Below, one piece after another: positions 34,677 through 44,309 of a stretch of DNA of 64,000 bases. A model generated the notes under the pieces. That model worked only from the letters and a program-made list of their open reading frames with translations. It had not been told where the DNA came from and made no database searches. A program made the position numbers and the translations under genes. Position 1 is the first letter of the stretch, and each line of letters begins with the position of its first letter. This stretch comes from Paenibacillus rhizosphaerae (lineage in GTDB: Bacteria > Bacillota > Bacilli > Paenibacillales > Paenibacillaceae): the NCBI RefSeq assembly GCF_014192015.1, contig NZ_JACHXJ010000003.1, forward strand, positions 558,001-622,000, in the 5' to 3' direction.

Positions 34677-34683
34677 TATTTGA

Positions 34684-34712
34684 ATCATAAAAGATTTAAA
34701 AACGACTGTCAA
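34684..34712 (-). promoter_or_regulatory. Strong sigma-A promoter inside the transporter cluster
   Basis: TTGACA (34712-34707), 17-base spacer, TATGAT (34689-34684). It gives the distal lplA-like gene transcription independent of the upstream permease operon. The 502-base region 34420-34921 contains only this promoter, the cre-like sites and a poor hairpin near 34858-34890. Confidence 0.8.
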
Positions 34713-34921
34713 GTCATTTTTATACATATTTTTAGAATTAATTTTCGATCTGTTTCCGATCGATATTTATCACAAATATGCTGATAAAAGAGCACTTTTT
34801 AGCTTGTATATTATATAAGGTACAAAAGCAAATAAAGTCATAAAAATACATCACAAATAGGACCTACTGCTATGAGCAGGCCCTACCTGATGAACTTATT
34901 GCCACTTTTTAAAAATTCGGA

Positions 34922-36619
34922 TTACTTCGCTTCGGTCGTTCCGCCCCACAACTCGACACGGTCCTTAACCAGCTCGGTGTATTGCTGTTCCATTTTTTCC
35001 GCACCGGCAGCGTTCAATTCCTTGATCATGTTGTCATAGACTGCGTCGAATTTGTCCGGCGTCGTCAGGATCGCTTCCGGAATGCGCTTGCGGATAATGT
35101 CCTGCGTTTTCTGGTACGTTACGGTGTAATCGGAGCCTTCTTCAACCGAAATGTTGTATGCTGCTCCCCAAGGCTTAACCGGGAAATCCTTTTCTGAAGG
35201 GAACAGGTCTTTCCAGGTCGTAGCGCCGTAAGCTTTCAGCGTTTCTTTCTCCGCTGGCGTGTAGCTGGCCACGATTTGATCCGGGAAGTTCGTCGTATAG
35301 TAGTTGCCGGATGGATCTTTCACGCCGTCACCATAGTGAGCGGAGAAGATCGAGTACAGGCCAATGCCCGATGCTTTCGTAAAATTGGAAGCGTCGTTGA
35401 TTTTCTTGTCTTGAATTTCTTGAGGAATAACGCGCTTGCCGTCCTCGACATTGTAGTGCTTGCCTTCGATACCCCAGTTGATCAATACTTGCCCTTCGTC
35501 GGAAGCGAGCCAATCCATAAATTTAATCGCCCGAACCGGATCCTTACAGTTGTTCGTGATGCCGATGCCCCATCCGGATGTAAAGCCTGTATCCTGGAAG
35601 GAGTGGTCCTTATATTCTTCGGACAAGGTTACCGGCAGGTGAGCGTAAGTTCTTTCATCCTTGCCGGAAGATTTCAGCGCGTTCTCTGCGTCGGCATAAC
35701 CCCATTCCTGGTCGATCAGGCCAAGCACGCGTCCGCTTGAAATTTTGGACTTGTACTGGTCGCTCTTCTGCACAAATGTTTCTTTATCCAACAGGCCTTC
35801 GTTGTACATATGGTTCAGCCAGCGGAAGTACTCTTTTTCCTCCGGACGCTTGTAGTGCAGCTGAGCCTCATAGGTTTGCGGATTGATGAAATACTCGCCG
35901 TCGTCCGGGGCTCCCGTTGCGAGGAACGCCGGGTTCGTTACGGTGATCATGATTCTCCAGTCGTCTGCGTCCAGCGTTAACGGAATGGTTGGCTGGCCGT
36001 CAATCGTCGGATGCTTCTCTTTATAAGCCTTCAGCACGTTCTCAAAATCCTTGACGGTTTTTACTTCCGGATAGCCCAGCTCTTTCAGCACGGCATTCTG
36101 GATTTCAAAGCCGCCGCCAGCATCAAAATACTGCTGGTTCACCGCCGCATTGGTCGGCAGCACATAGATGGCTTGGTCATCGTTGGTGTACTTCAGACGG
36201 TCCATATAGTCGCCGTAGACCTTCTTCAGGTTCGGCGCGTATTTGTCGATCAAATCGGTCAAGTCGAGCATCGCGCCGGCATCCACCAGCTTGTTGATGT
36301 CACCTTTTGCGAAAATAAGATCCGGATAGTCGCCGCTTGCGGCCATCAGAGAAATTTTATCCTGTCCTCCGCCGGATACGGCGAACTCCGCATTGATTGT
36401 AACCCCTGTCTTCGCTGTAATTTCCTTGCCGACTTCATCCTGCATTTTGTTCCAGTTTGGACTCGCATCCGCACCGAAAAAACTGAAGGTGATCGGCGAA
36501 GTTGTATCGCCTGTATCTTTGGCCGCGGTATCCTCCTTGCCTCCGCCGCAGCCCGCAACCGCTAGCATTGATGCGATGATCAGAGAAATCGCGGTTACCT
36601 TGAACGCTTTCTTTGGCAT
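34922..36619 (-). CDS. LplA-like sugar-binding lipoprotein, copy 2 of a tandem pair
   Basis: 565 residues from ATG 36619, with GGGGAGGG 8 bases upstream. Lipobox VAGC after ISLIIASMLA, a short Gly/Lys/Asp linker, then the same solute-binding domain as the downstream paralogue (ITFSFFGADASPNWNKMQDE, VSGGGQDKISLMAASGDYPD). It lies 108 bases after the second permease gene and is probably the original partner of that importer. Ends YTELVKDRVELWGGTTEAK. Confidence 0.92.
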   Translation of the reverse strand: MPKKAFKVTAISLIIASMLAVAGCGGGKEDTAAKDTGDTTSPITFSFFGADASPNWNKMQDEVGKEITAKTGVTINAEFAVSGGGQDKISLMAASGDYPDLIFAKGDINKLVDAGAMLDLTDLIDKYAPNLKKVYGDYMDRLKYTNDDQAIYVLPTNAAVNQQYFDAGGGFEIQNAVLKELGYPEVKTVKDFENVLKAYKEKHPTIDGQPTIPLTLDADDWRIMITVTNPAFLATGAPDDGEYFINPQTYEAQLHYKRPEEKEYFRWLNHMYNEGLLDKETFVQKSDQYKSKISSGRVLGLIDQEWGYADAENALKSSGKDERTYAHLPVTLSEEYKDHSFQDTGFTSGWGIGITNNCKDPVRAIKFMDWLASDEGQVLINWGIEGKHYNVEDGKRVIPQEIQDKKINDASNFTKASGIGLYSIFSAHYGDGVKDPSGNYYTTNFPDQIVASYTPAEKETLKAYGATTWKDLFPSEKDFPVKPWGAAYNISVEEGSDYTVTYQKTQDIIRKRIPEAILTTPDKFDAVYDNMIKELNAAGAEKMEQQYTELVKDRVELWGGTTEAK

Positions 36620-36670
36620 TGCGTAAACCCTCCCCATGATGTCTAATCTTTTTCTTTATCTATTTTGTAT

Positions 36671-36687
36671 AACAGGCTAGCCTGCTG
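36671..36687 (-). other. Intercistronic palindrome between permease and binding-protein genes
   Basis: AACAGGCTAGCCTGCTG, containing the 12-bp palindrome CAGGCTAGCCTG, in the gap before the binding-protein gene. It probably stabilises the downstream mRNA after processing; no T-run follows. Confidence 0.45.
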
Positions 36688-36727
36688 ATACCTTTATATA
36701 AGAATGTAACTTCTGAAAAAGCGTTTT

Positions 36728-37627
36728 TTACGATTTGACCGCGCCCAGCGTCATCCCGCTGACAAAATATTTCTGCAGGAACGGATAGACGATCAGGATC
36801 GGCACGGTCACGACGATGGTAATGGCCATCTTGATCGATTCCGGCGAAATCTGGGCCATTTGCTTGGCCATGTCGTTCGCGTTGATCGCTCCGCCGCCCT
36901 GCTGCGTGCTTTGCAGCACCTTCATCAGCTCGTACTGCAGGGTGGTCCAGGTGCCGTTGCTGCCGTTGTACAGGTACGTATCGAACCAGGCGTTCCACTG
37001 ACCTACGGCAAGGAACAGCGCGATCGTCGCAAGTACCGGTTTACAAAGCGGCAGGATAATGCGCCAGTATACTGTAAAATCGTTGGCTCCGTCCAGCTTG
37101 GCCGATTCCTGAAGGGCATAAGGCAAGCCGTCGATAAAGGAACGGACGATAAACACGTTGAATGCACTGACGAGACCCGGCAGAACATATACCCAGAACG
37201 TGCCGATCAGGTTCAGGTCGCGCATCAGGATATATCCCGGGATCAGGCCGCCGGAGAAGTACATCGTCATCGCCAGGAATGTCGATACGAACTTCCGGGC
37301 TTGAAAATCGGGCCGGCTGAGCGTATAGGCCAGCATCGATGCGCTGAGCAGTCCCAGCAGCGTACCGACGATCGTGCGCAAAATGGAAATTTTCAGGCCT
37401 TGCAGCAAAGTGTCGTAAGCAAAAATTGTCTTATAATTTTCAAACGTGAACGCGCGCGGCCAGATGGTGATGCCTCCACGTACCGTATCGATGGAATCGT
37501 TCAGCGATATGGCGAGCACGTTCAGGAACGGATACAGCGTAACGATCAGCACGATCACCATGAAGATGGTGTTACATATATCGAAGATCTTATCGGATCG
37601 GGTCGCATTAAACGCTTTGTTTGGCAT
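36728..37627 (-). CDS. Carbohydrate ABC transporter permease (YtcP/LplC-like)
   Basis: 299 residues, six helices. Opens with FDICNTIFMVIVLIVTLYPFLN. EAA loop ALQESAKLDGANDFTVYWRIILPLCKPVLATIALF. Ends VYPFLQKYFVSGMTLGAVKS, the LplC hallmark. It follows its partner permease by 16 bases. Same family as the 5809-6774 permease but clearly a different subtype. Confidence 0.92.
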   Translation of the reverse strand: MPNKAFNATRSDKIFDICNTIFMVIVLIVTLYPFLNVLAISLNDSIDTVRGGITIWPRAFTFENYKTIFAYDTLLQGLKISILRTIVGTLLGLLSASMLAYTLSRPDFQARKFVSTFLAMTMYFSGGLIPGYILMRDLNLIGTFWVYVLPGLVSAFNVFIVRSFIDGLPYALQESAKLDGANDFTVYWRIILPLCKPVLATIALFLAVGQWNAWFDTYLYNGSNGTWTTLQYELMKVLQSTQQGGGAINANDMAKQMAQISPESIKMAITIVVTVPILIVYPFLQKYFVSGMTLGAVKS

Positions 37628-37643
37628 CTCGACTTCTCGCCTC

Positions 37644-38627
37644 CTACATAATGCTTTCTTTCGTAATCTTTTTGAAAATGCCGTTAGCCGTAAACAACAG
37701 GATGATGCTGACTACGGAGTTGAATATGCCGATGGCGGTACCGTATGAGAACCTGCCCATATTCAGACCGTAATTCAGTGCGTACAGATCGAGAACCTCC
37801 GAGTAATCCGACACCAGGTTGTTGCCGAGCAGGAACTGTTTCTCGAAGCCGATGCTGATCAAATGGCCAATCGACATAATCAGGAGTACCGAGATCGTCG
37901 AGCGGATACCCGGCAGCGTAATGTGCCACATCTGTCTCCAACGGCTCGCGCCGTCGACGCGGGATGCTTCGTACAGCTCCGGATCAATCCCTGTAATCGC
38001 TGCCAAATAGATGATCGTATTCCATCCTGTTTCCTTCCACACATCGGAACCGGTTACAATGTACCAGAACCAGCTTCCCTTCGCCATGAACTGTATAGGC
38101 TCGTCCGTGAGGTGGAGCGCCATCAGAATCTGGTTGACCGCACCGCCGTCGATTGAAAGCATTTTCGTAATAATGCCTGCCACAACGACCCAGGATACAA
38201 AGTGCGGCAGGTAAGAAACCGTCTGCACGAACCGCTTGAAGAACATGCCCCGCAGCTCATTAAGGAGAATCGCGAAGAAAATCGGAACTACGAATCCCAG
38301 AATGAGGCCCATGAAGCTCATCGCCAGCGTGTTCCGCAGGACCAGATAAAACCGGTCGTCTTGGAACAGCTCATGGAAATATTTAAATCCTACCCATTTT
38401 TGTTCGGAAAATGACCTCGCCGGTTTATAGTTTTGAAAGGCCATCGTCCAGCCCCAAAGCGGCAGGTAACTGAACACGAACACCCAAATGACAAAAGGGA
38501 GCGACATTAAATATAAATATTTTTGCTGGAGCACCGTACTCCAGAAGCCGCCCTTTCGTTTACGCTTTGGTGCTTTAGCAGTATCTTGACCGCCGCGGGG
38601 AATGGTGTTAGGTGTGAGCGCTTCCAT
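37644..38627 (-). CDS. Carbohydrate ABC transporter permease (LplB-like)
   Basis: 327 residues. Basic N-terminus (KAPKRKRKGG), six helices, the LplB signature PLWGWTMAFQNYKPARSFSEQKWVGF, and the EAA loop YEASRVDGASRWRQMWHITLPG. GGAGGGG lies upstream of the ATG. First gene of a permease-permease-binding protein operon separated from the kinase/regulator genes by a terminator. cre-like sequences lie in its upstream region. Confidence 0.92.
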   Translation of the reverse strand: MEALTPNTIPRGGQDTAKAPKRKRKGGFWSTVLQQKYLYLMSLPFVIWVFVFSYLPLWGWTMAFQNYKPARSFSEQKWVGFKYFHELFQDDRFYLVLRNTLAMSFMGLILGFVVPIFFAILLNELRGMFFKRFVQTVSYLPHFVSWVVVAGIITKMLSIDGGAVNQILMALHLTDEPIQFMAKGSWFWYIVTGSDVWKETGWNTIIYLAAITGIDPELYEASRVDGASRWRQMWHITLPGIRSTISVLLIMSIGHLISIGFEKQFLLGNNLVSDYSEVLDLYALNYGLNMGRFSYGTAIGIFNSVVSIILLFTANGIFKKITKESIM

Positions 38628-38724
38628 TCAATAACCCCTCCTCTAATTGATAACTTCATCTTACTAAATGAAGCGCTTATAAAAATACCCATCGGATTTC
38701 ACCTAAAATCATATAAAAATTAGA

Positions 38725-38738
38725 TATAACGCTTTCAT
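38725..38738. promoter_or_regulatory. cre-like site upstream of the lplB-like operon
   Basis: Minus-strand ATGAAAGCGTTATA, about 100 bases upstream of the permease start, in an AT-rich promoter region. A further AAGCGCTT core lies at about 38670. Confidence 0.45.
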
Positions 38739-38765
38739 AGTCGAAATTTGACATGACTTTTTCAC

Positions 38766-38800
38766 AAAAACCCCCCAAAAAATCTAATTTTCAGGGGGGG
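38766..38800 (-). terminator. Terminator of the YesM/YesN gene pair
   Basis: On the minus strand CCCCCC, partly paired AT-rich segment, GGGGGG, then TTTTTG. It separates the regulator operon from the transporter operon it probably controls. Confidence 0.75.
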
Positions 38801-38872
38801 AAATCGCCTCGAAAACGTTTTTGAATGGCAGCATAGCCAATCTCATCCCCCAGCATCATGAAAGTCAGGAGA

Positions 38873-40417
38873 CTACTCGGACGGCTCCTTTTTCCGGAAT
38901 GAGGACGGGGAAGCTCCGACGTATTTCTTGAATTTGCTGTGAAAATAGTCCACGTTCGCATATCCGACACAAGCCGCCACTTGATGCACCTTGAGTCCCT
39001 GGGATAACAGATCCTTCGCATGCTCAATCCGCACGTTATCGAGGAAAGCGTTGAAGTTCTCGCCCGTATAGTTTTTGAACATTTTCCCCAAATAAGCGCT
39101 GTTATAATTAAACACCTGGGCCAGAAGCTCCAGCTTCAGGTTCTCTTTGTAGTTCCGGTGAATAAAATCGATCATCTGCTTCAGCACGGCATCCTTGCTC
39201 CCGCCGCCGATCCGTTCGATCAGGCTGCTCAGATGGGCGGCCGCCACGGCTTTCAGCTGCTCCCATGTCGGTTGGCGGAACGCCTCCGTAATGAACAGGG
39301 GCGCATCCTGAAGCAATGGATACAATGCCTGGTTCTGTCCCGACAGCTTGTTGATGGCCATGGTCAAAATATGGGTCACCGCCGACTTCACGGCCTGCTC
39401 AGCATGCCCGAAACCGACAATCCGCCCCTCCAGTTCGTCAAAAAAGCGGCCGACCGCTTCCATGCTCCGGATGTCGAGCGCATAATACAGCATATCCGAC
39501 AGTTCGATTTCTCCGTTTGGATCGAGCGGCGCCTTCTCCGGGTAAGCCTCTGCTATTTGGCTCAAATCTCCGGGCAGCATCAAGCGCTCTTCATGGAACA
39601 GAAAACGATGGTGCAGCAGCTCGGCCGCCTCCGCATACGACTGTCCAATGAGCGAAATATCGGTGACCGCTCCCCCGGCGGCGGCAAACCAACCTTTGTT
39701 GTCCGGCAGCAGGGCACTCCATTCCGCGTAACAGCGGGAGGCATCGTCTTCCCGGGACATCCCCCGGTCCCACAGCACAGCCGCAAACGTTCCCGCCGGA
39801 AATACAATGACACGCTCCGCGGCGTCAAAATGGCCCGACAGCTTTCGTCTTAAGGTGGCCAAAGGTGCGTCGTCCGCCGATCCATGGATTTCGAGCAGGA
39901 CGATCTGATACTTCGGCCAGTCCAGCCCCAGCTGCATGACCATCGCCGGATCCCGAAGCGCTTCTTCCTGCAGCAGATAGGATTCAAGCAGGTGCTCACG
40001 GAAGACATGGTCTTCTTCCGCCGAACGATGGGATTGTTTCTCCCGGGTCAGAATCGCGCCGATCCGCTGCAGCTCCTCCCCGAGCTCCTCCTCATCCAGC
40101 GGCTTCAGCAGGTATCCGTTCACGCCGTAACCGATCGCCCGCTTGGCATAATCAAAATCGGCATATCCGCTCAAGATTAGAAAATGCGTCGAGATCATGG
40201 CGGCCCGGGCCTCTTCGATGACGTCGAGACCGGTCATGCCCGGCATGCGGATATCGATGATGGTCAGCTCGGGCTTCAGCTCTTTGATTTTATCCAGCCC
40301 TTCCCGGCCGTTCGCAGCCGTATCCGCCACCGTAAACCCGAAGCTCTCCCAGTCGATGATCGTCTTGAGGCCTTCGCGGATCATCGGTTCGTCATCCACA
40401 ATCAAAACGTTAAACAT
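38873..40417 (-). CDS. YesN-type response regulator (receiver + AraC HTH)
   Basis: 514 residues. Receiver at 1-120 with LIVDDEPMIREGLK, LTIIDIRMPGMTGLDV and GYLLKPLDEEE. Linker region to about 410. AraC domain with VFNYNSAYLGKMFKNYTGENFN and VHQVAACVGYANVDYFHSKFKKYVG. Its start overlaps the 3' end of the kinase gene by 8 bases. It probably controls the transporter operon immediately downstream. Confidence 0.93.
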   Translation of the reverse strand: MFNVLIVDDEPMIREGLKTIIDWESFGFTVADTAANGREGLDKIKELKPELTIIDIRMPGMTGLDVIEEARAAMISTHFLILSGYADFDYAKRAIGYGVNGYLLKPLDEEELGEELQRIGAILTREKQSHRSAEEDHVFREHLLESYLLQEEALRDPAMVMQLGLDWPKYQIVLLEIHGSADDAPLATLRRKLSGHFDAAERVIVFPAGTFAAVLWDRGMSREDDASRCYAEWSALLPDNKGWFAAAGGAVTDISLIGQSYAEAAELLHHRFLFHEERLMLPGDLSQIAEAYPEKAPLDPNGEIELSDMLYYALDIRSMEAVGRFFDELEGRIVGFGHAEQAVKSAVTHILTMAINKLSGQNQALYPLLQDAPLFITEAFRQPTWEQLKAVAAAHLSSLIERIGGGSKDAVLKQMIDFIHRNYKENLKLELLAQVFNYNSAYLGKMFKNYTGENFNAFLDNVRIEHAKDLLSQGLKVHQVAACVGYANVDYFHSKFKKYVGASPSSFRKKEPSE

Positions 40418-42197
40418 GCATTTCTCCCCCTGTTGGTATCATGAATTCCATCTTGGTTCCCTGTCCCGGGATACTCTTAATATGCAGTCCGAAGTCTTCT
40501 CCATACGTTAGCTTAATTCGCTGATGGATGTTCCGCAAGCCGATACGGTTTCCTTCCTCCTCTTCCGCATCCAGCGTCGCCAGAACAAATTGCCTGCGTT
40601 CCTCCGTCATGCCGGCTCCGTTATCGATAACCTCAACATGCAGCATATCTTCGCTCATCGAGCAGCGGACGCGCAGCATCCCGTCCACTTCCTTGCCTTC
40701 CAGGCCATGAATAATCGCATTCTCCACCAGTGGCTGAATGATCAGCGGCGGCAGCAGCACCCGTTCGGTCTCCGGCTCGACGATCAACTCGTAGTTCAAG
40801 CGGTCCTCATACCGGAATTTCTGGATTTCCAGGTACGCGCGGACAATTTCCATTTCCTCTTTCAGCGTTTTTTTCACACTGCCGATTTCGAGGTTTTTGC
40901 GCATCAGCTTACCCAGCAGCCGCACGATGTTGGCGATCTCCTTCTCCCCGTTCAGATGAGCCTTCATCCGGATCGATTCCAGGGCATTGAACAAAAAGTG
41001 CGGATTGATCTGGCTGGCCATCATTTTGAGCTTGATTTCCTTTTGCGCAACCTCAAGCTTGGTGTTCTTCTCATTGCTCTCATACACCTGGTTCAGCAGG
41101 TCGTTGATGCTTCGGACCATATAGTTGAACTGGCGGGAAAGCTGCCCGATTTCGTCGTTGCCGTCCAGGAAGGAAATCGTGTCGAAGTTCCCCCGGGCCA
41201 CCTTGTTCAGCTGTCTGCTCAAATGCAGAAGCCGGTTGGTCGTCAGCTTGGATACGACGAATATCAGCGTAAGCGCCAGGATCAGCACACCGATCACCAG
41301 CCCCATGCCGATCCATCCGACCTTTTTGGCGTCCTGGACAATTCCCTGGGTCGAAAAGACCGATACGACGCTGAGCCCGTTCAAACTCGTCTGCGGCGTC
41401 AGCTTGTCCACGATAATGTTGGAGGAGACCCCGTTGACGCGCCGGCTGATCGTCTGTTCCTGTCCTTGATGCATATCGACGTCCAGGTCCAGCTGCTTCA
41501 GCGTTTTGCCGACGTTCTGCGGATTTTTGGCGGCTACGATGTATCCGCTGTCATCCGCGATGAGCGTATTGAACGTTTCCTTGCTCAGGATCGAGTTAAG
41601 CATGCTCTGGTTGAGCGTAATGACCAGGACTCCCGGGGTCCGGTAATCCTTGAACTTGATCCGGCGGACCAGGCTCAGCTTCATTTCGGTACCGATGTCA
41701 CTGCCCTCCATAAAAAACCAGCCGATCCGCGGGTTGTTCATGGCCGTTTGGAACCATTCCTCTCCCTCGATCTTGGCGGTAACGTTTATAAACTGGGTGT
41801 TGTTGATCATCGTCTTGTTGTAATGATAGAAGCGGACGTTGCTGATCTCGTTATAGAGCCGCGGAAGCTCTTCAAAATCGTTATATTTCGAATAGGCCTG
41901 CACCATTTGCAGAATGGTCGTGTAATTCGTATTGACCAGGTCCTTCAGGTTATCGTCCAGATATAGTTTGTTGGAAATCGAGATGGGCACGGACAGCATG
42001 GTGGACAGCTGGCTTTTGATTTTATCCACATCGTTGGCTGTCTGTTCTATCGCATTGTCCAAAGCATCCTGTCTGAAATAGGCGGTAATGATGCCCCCCA
42101 CAATCAGCACGGGGATCATGACGACGAACAGGTAGGAAAAGATCAATTTATTCCGGATCCTCATGTTGTTGGTTGCTTGCACAAAGTACTTCCACAT
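40410..42197 (-). CDS. YesM-type sensor histidine kinase
   Basis: 595 residues. Helix 1 at about 18-38 (LIFSYLFVVMIPVLIVGGII), extracellular sensor to about 295, helix 2 (GWIGMGLVIGVLILALTLIFVV), HAMP (LNKVARGNFDTISFLDGNDEIGQL), the phospho-acceptor QINPHFLFNALESI, and HATPase motifs PLVENAIIHGLEG and DNGAGM. It is first in its operon, with a cre-like site 28-41 bases upstream and a rather weak ribosome site. Partner of the YesN regulator at 38873. Confidence 0.93.
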   Translation of the reverse strand: MWKYFVQATNNMRIRNKLIFSYLFVVMIPVLIVGGIITAYFRQDALDNAIEQTANDVDKIKSQLSTMLSVPISISNKLYLDDNLKDLVNTNYTTILQMVQAYSKYNDFEELPRLYNEISNVRFYHYNKTMINNTQFINVTAKIEGEEWFQTAMNNPRIGWFFMEGSDIGTEMKLSLVRRIKFKDYRTPGVLVITLNQSMLNSILSKETFNTLIADDSGYIVAAKNPQNVGKTLKQLDLDVDMHQGQEQTISRRVNGVSSNIIVDKLTPQTSLNGLSVVSVFSTQGIVQDAKKVGWIGMGLVIGVLILALTLIFVVSKLTTNRLLHLSRQLNKVARGNFDTISFLDGNDEIGQLSRQFNYMVRSINDLLNQVYESNEKNTKLEVAQKEIKLKMMASQINPHFLFNALESIRMKAHLNGEKEIANIVRLLGKLMRKNLEIGSVKKTLKEEMEIVRAYLEIQKFRYEDRLNYELIVEPETERVLLPPLIIQPLVENAIIHGLEGKEVDGMLRVRCSMSEDMLHVEVIDNGAGMTEERRQFVLATLDAEEEEGNRIGLRNIHQRIKLTYGEDFGLHIKSIPGQGTKMEFMIPTGGEMHV

Positions 42198-42224
42198 GGT
42201 AACGCAGTCACCGCCCGCAAAAAT

Positions 42225-42238
42225 ATAAAACGCTTTCG
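42225..42238. promoter_or_regulatory. cre-like site before the YesM kinase gene
   Basis: Minus-strand CGAAAGCGTTTTAT, matching most positions of the CcpA consensus, just upstream of the kinase start. It would make the sensor itself glucose-repressed. Confidence 0.5.
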
Positions 42239-42462
42239 TAAATATGAAACCTTAGAGTCATGCTCTTATATTCTAACATAAATCGACATAAAGACTGCAT
42301 TATTTTCCGGGCTGCTGGGATTTGCCAAAACATGATTTCAGTGGCAGAATTCGGACTTTCGTCCGGTGATGTCAGTTCATACTTGAGGTGCTGCTGAATA
42401 TATTGAAATATAGCCCCGATATCATATTTTATTCTTCCGCAGAAGGAAGGAGCAATGAACGA

Positions 42463-43899
42463 ATGAGCGACGAGATCAAGCAGCTGGAATACGCCATTAG
42501 TGAAATTATGGAGATCGCTGACGGCTTCGGCCTGGATTATTATCCGATGCGTTACGAAATTTGTCCGGCGGACATTATTTACACCTTCGGTGCTTACGGA
42601 ATGCCTACCCGTTTTTCGCACTGGAGCTTTGGCAAAACGTTCAACAAAATGAAAATGCAGTACGATTTCGGCCTGAGCAAAATCTACGAGCTGGTCATCA
42701 ACTCCAATCCGTGCTACGCTTTTTTGCTCGACGGCAACTCCCTGATCCAGAACAAGCTCATCGTGGCCCACGTCTTGGCGCACTGCGACTTTTTCAAAAA
42801 CAATTACCGCTTCTCCGCCACCAACCGCAACATGGTCGAAAGCATGTCGGCCACCGCGGAGCGAATCAGCCAATACGAACTGGAGCATGGCACCGAAGTC
42901 GTGGAGCGCTTCATCGATGCCGTGCTGGCCATCCAGGAGCATGTCGATCCGCAGCTGATCAAGCCGCAGCACCTGGATAAGCAGCGCTACATGGAAATGA
43001 AGCTGAAAGCGCAGAAAGAGTCCGGCAAAGTGCAGACCCAGCCCGGCGAGTACGACGACTTGTGGAGCCTCGATCACAAACCTGAGCCTGAGGCTCAGGA
43101 AACTGCGGCTAACCGTAAATTCCCGCCTGAGCCGGAAAAGGACATCGTCTGGTTCATTCAGGAATTTTCCGAAGTGTTGGAGGACTGGCAGCGCGACATC
43201 ATGACCATGCTCCGCGACGAAATGCTCTATTTCTGGCCGCAGATGGAGACCAAAATCATGAATGAAGGCTGGGCTTCGTACTGGCATCAGCGGATCATCC
43301 GTGAGCTGGACTTGACGAGCGACGAGACAATCGAATTCGCCAAGCTCAACTCTTCGGTCGTGCAGCCGTCCCGGCACAGCCTGAATCCATACTATTTGGG
43401 GCTGAAAATCTTCGAGGACATCGAACGCCGCTGGGACCATCCGACCAAGGAGGAGATCGAATTCGGCGGCCGCAAACCCGGCCAGGGCCGTGAGAAAATT
43501 TTCGAGGTGCGTGAATTCGATTCGGACACTTCCTTTATCCGTAACTACATGACGAAGCAGCTAACCGAGGATCTGGACCTGTACGTCTTTGAGAAGAAGG
43601 GCCCCGAGTGGAAAATTACCGACAAAAGCTGGGAGAACATCCGCGACCAGCTCGTCTTCGCCAGAGTAAACGGCGGCAGCCCTTACCTCGTCGTCGAGGA
43701 CGGCGATTACCTGCGGACTGGCGAGATGGTGATCAAGCATATGTACGAGGGCATCGAGCTCGACCTGAAGTACATGGAGCGCACGCTGCCTTACGTGTAC
43801 CAGCTGTGGGGCCGCGCCGTTCATCTGGAGACGATCGTCGAGGACAAAAAGGTGATGTTCTCCTACGATGGCAAGAAGCTGCATCGGCGGTTCGTGTGA
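42463..43899 (+). CDS. spoVR: Stage V sporulation protein R (SpoVR)
   Basis: 478 residues from ATG 42463; an in-frame earlier start lacks family similarity. GGAAGGAG lies 11 bases upstream. Seen: the family opening LEYAISEIMEIADGFGLDYYPMRYEICPADIIYTFGAYGMPTRFSHWSFGK (start of protein), NKLIVAHVLAHCDFFKNN, and WASYWHQRIIRE. It is involved in spore cortex formation in Bacillus; its molecular role is not established. It diverges from the YesM kinase. PrkA and YhbH, its functional companions, are elsewhere in the window. Confidence 0.95.
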   Translation: MSDEIKQLEYAISEIMEIADGFGLDYYPMRYEICPADIIYTFGAYGMPTRFSHWSFGKTFNKMKMQYDFGLSKIYELVINSNPCYAFLLDGNSLIQNKLIVAHVLAHCDFFKNNYRFSATNRNMVESMSATAERISQYELEHGTEVVERFIDAVLAIQEHVDPQLIKPQHLDKQRYMEMKLKAQKESGKVQTQPGEYDDLWSLDHKPEPEAQETAANRKFPPEPEKDIVWFIQEFSEVLEDWQRDIMTMLRDEMLYFWPQMETKIMNEGWASYWHQRIIRELDLTSDETIEFAKLNSSVVQPSRHSLNPYYLGLKIFEDIERRWDHPTKEEIEFGGRKPGQGREKIFEVREFDSDTSFIRNYMTKQLTEDLDLYVFEKKGPEWKITDKSWENIRDQLVFARVNGGSPYLVVEDGDYLRTGEMVIKHMYEGIELDLKYMERTLPYVYQLWGRAVHLETIVEDKKVMFSYDGKKLHRRFV

Positions 43900-44014
43900 G
43901 GGGATCACTCTCGCACGCTGCTGCATACTCCGGTGGACACTTTTCTCTTTAGCCGACCGTAGCGCTCTTCTTATTGCATGATCAAAGAAGCAGATCTTAC
44001 AGATGCCAAATATT

Positions 44015-44084
44015 GCCCCCCAGATTTCCCGATCGGTAACATGCCACGGTGGAAATCCGGGGACAAAGGCGACCGCTGCCCGCT
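44015..44084 (-). repeat. Hairpin repeat family, copy E
   Basis: Minus strand: GCGGTCGCCTTTGT lead-in, then arm CCCCGGATTTCC (44062-44051), loop, arm GGAAATCTGGGG (44029-44018), then GGCAA. Arms pair with one G-U. It lies in the gene-free interval 43900-44401 between convergent spoVR and the small membrane-protein gene. Same architecture as the repeats at 45.5, 45.8, 63.5 and 63.8 kb but with different arm sequence. Confidence 0.7.
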
Positions 44085-44179
44085 TCTCCAGAACGATTCC
44101 GTCCTCTCCGCTGGTTCGAGCAATCCCGGTACGTGTAAATAACATCAAATACCTCTTGAACAGAAGAAAGTCTTTACGC

Positions 44180-44232
44180 AAAAACCTCCCGAGCCGCATG
44201 GTAAATCCGTGCATACACGCTCGAGAGGTTTT
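44180..44232. terminator. Terminator-like hairpin downstream of spoVR
   Basis: AAAAACCTC..CGAGC..GCATGG, loop, CCGTGC..GCTCG..GAGGTTTTT. A-run on one side and T-run on the other allow function in both directions, although it lies 280 bases after the spoVR stop. Confidence 0.65.
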
Positions 44233-44309
44233 TAGAATTGGTAAGGAAAAGCCCGACCCAACTGACACTCAATCGGAGTTTCGCCCTCTACATAAAATTC
44301 GCGCTTCCT

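Noticed and set aside
38811..38824. GAAAACGTTTTTGA as a functional cre site.
   Set aside because: It lies between the regulator stop codon and its terminator, with no promoter to control.
42380..42462. Sigma-E promoter before spoVR.
   Set aside because: ATA-rich boxes exist (GAATATATT, CATATTTT) but no pair has the right spacing.
43561..44268. Minus-strand frame spanning the end of spoVR and the following intergenic region.
   Set aside because: Runs through the repeat E hairpin and spoVR codons, no ribosome site, no recognisable domain.
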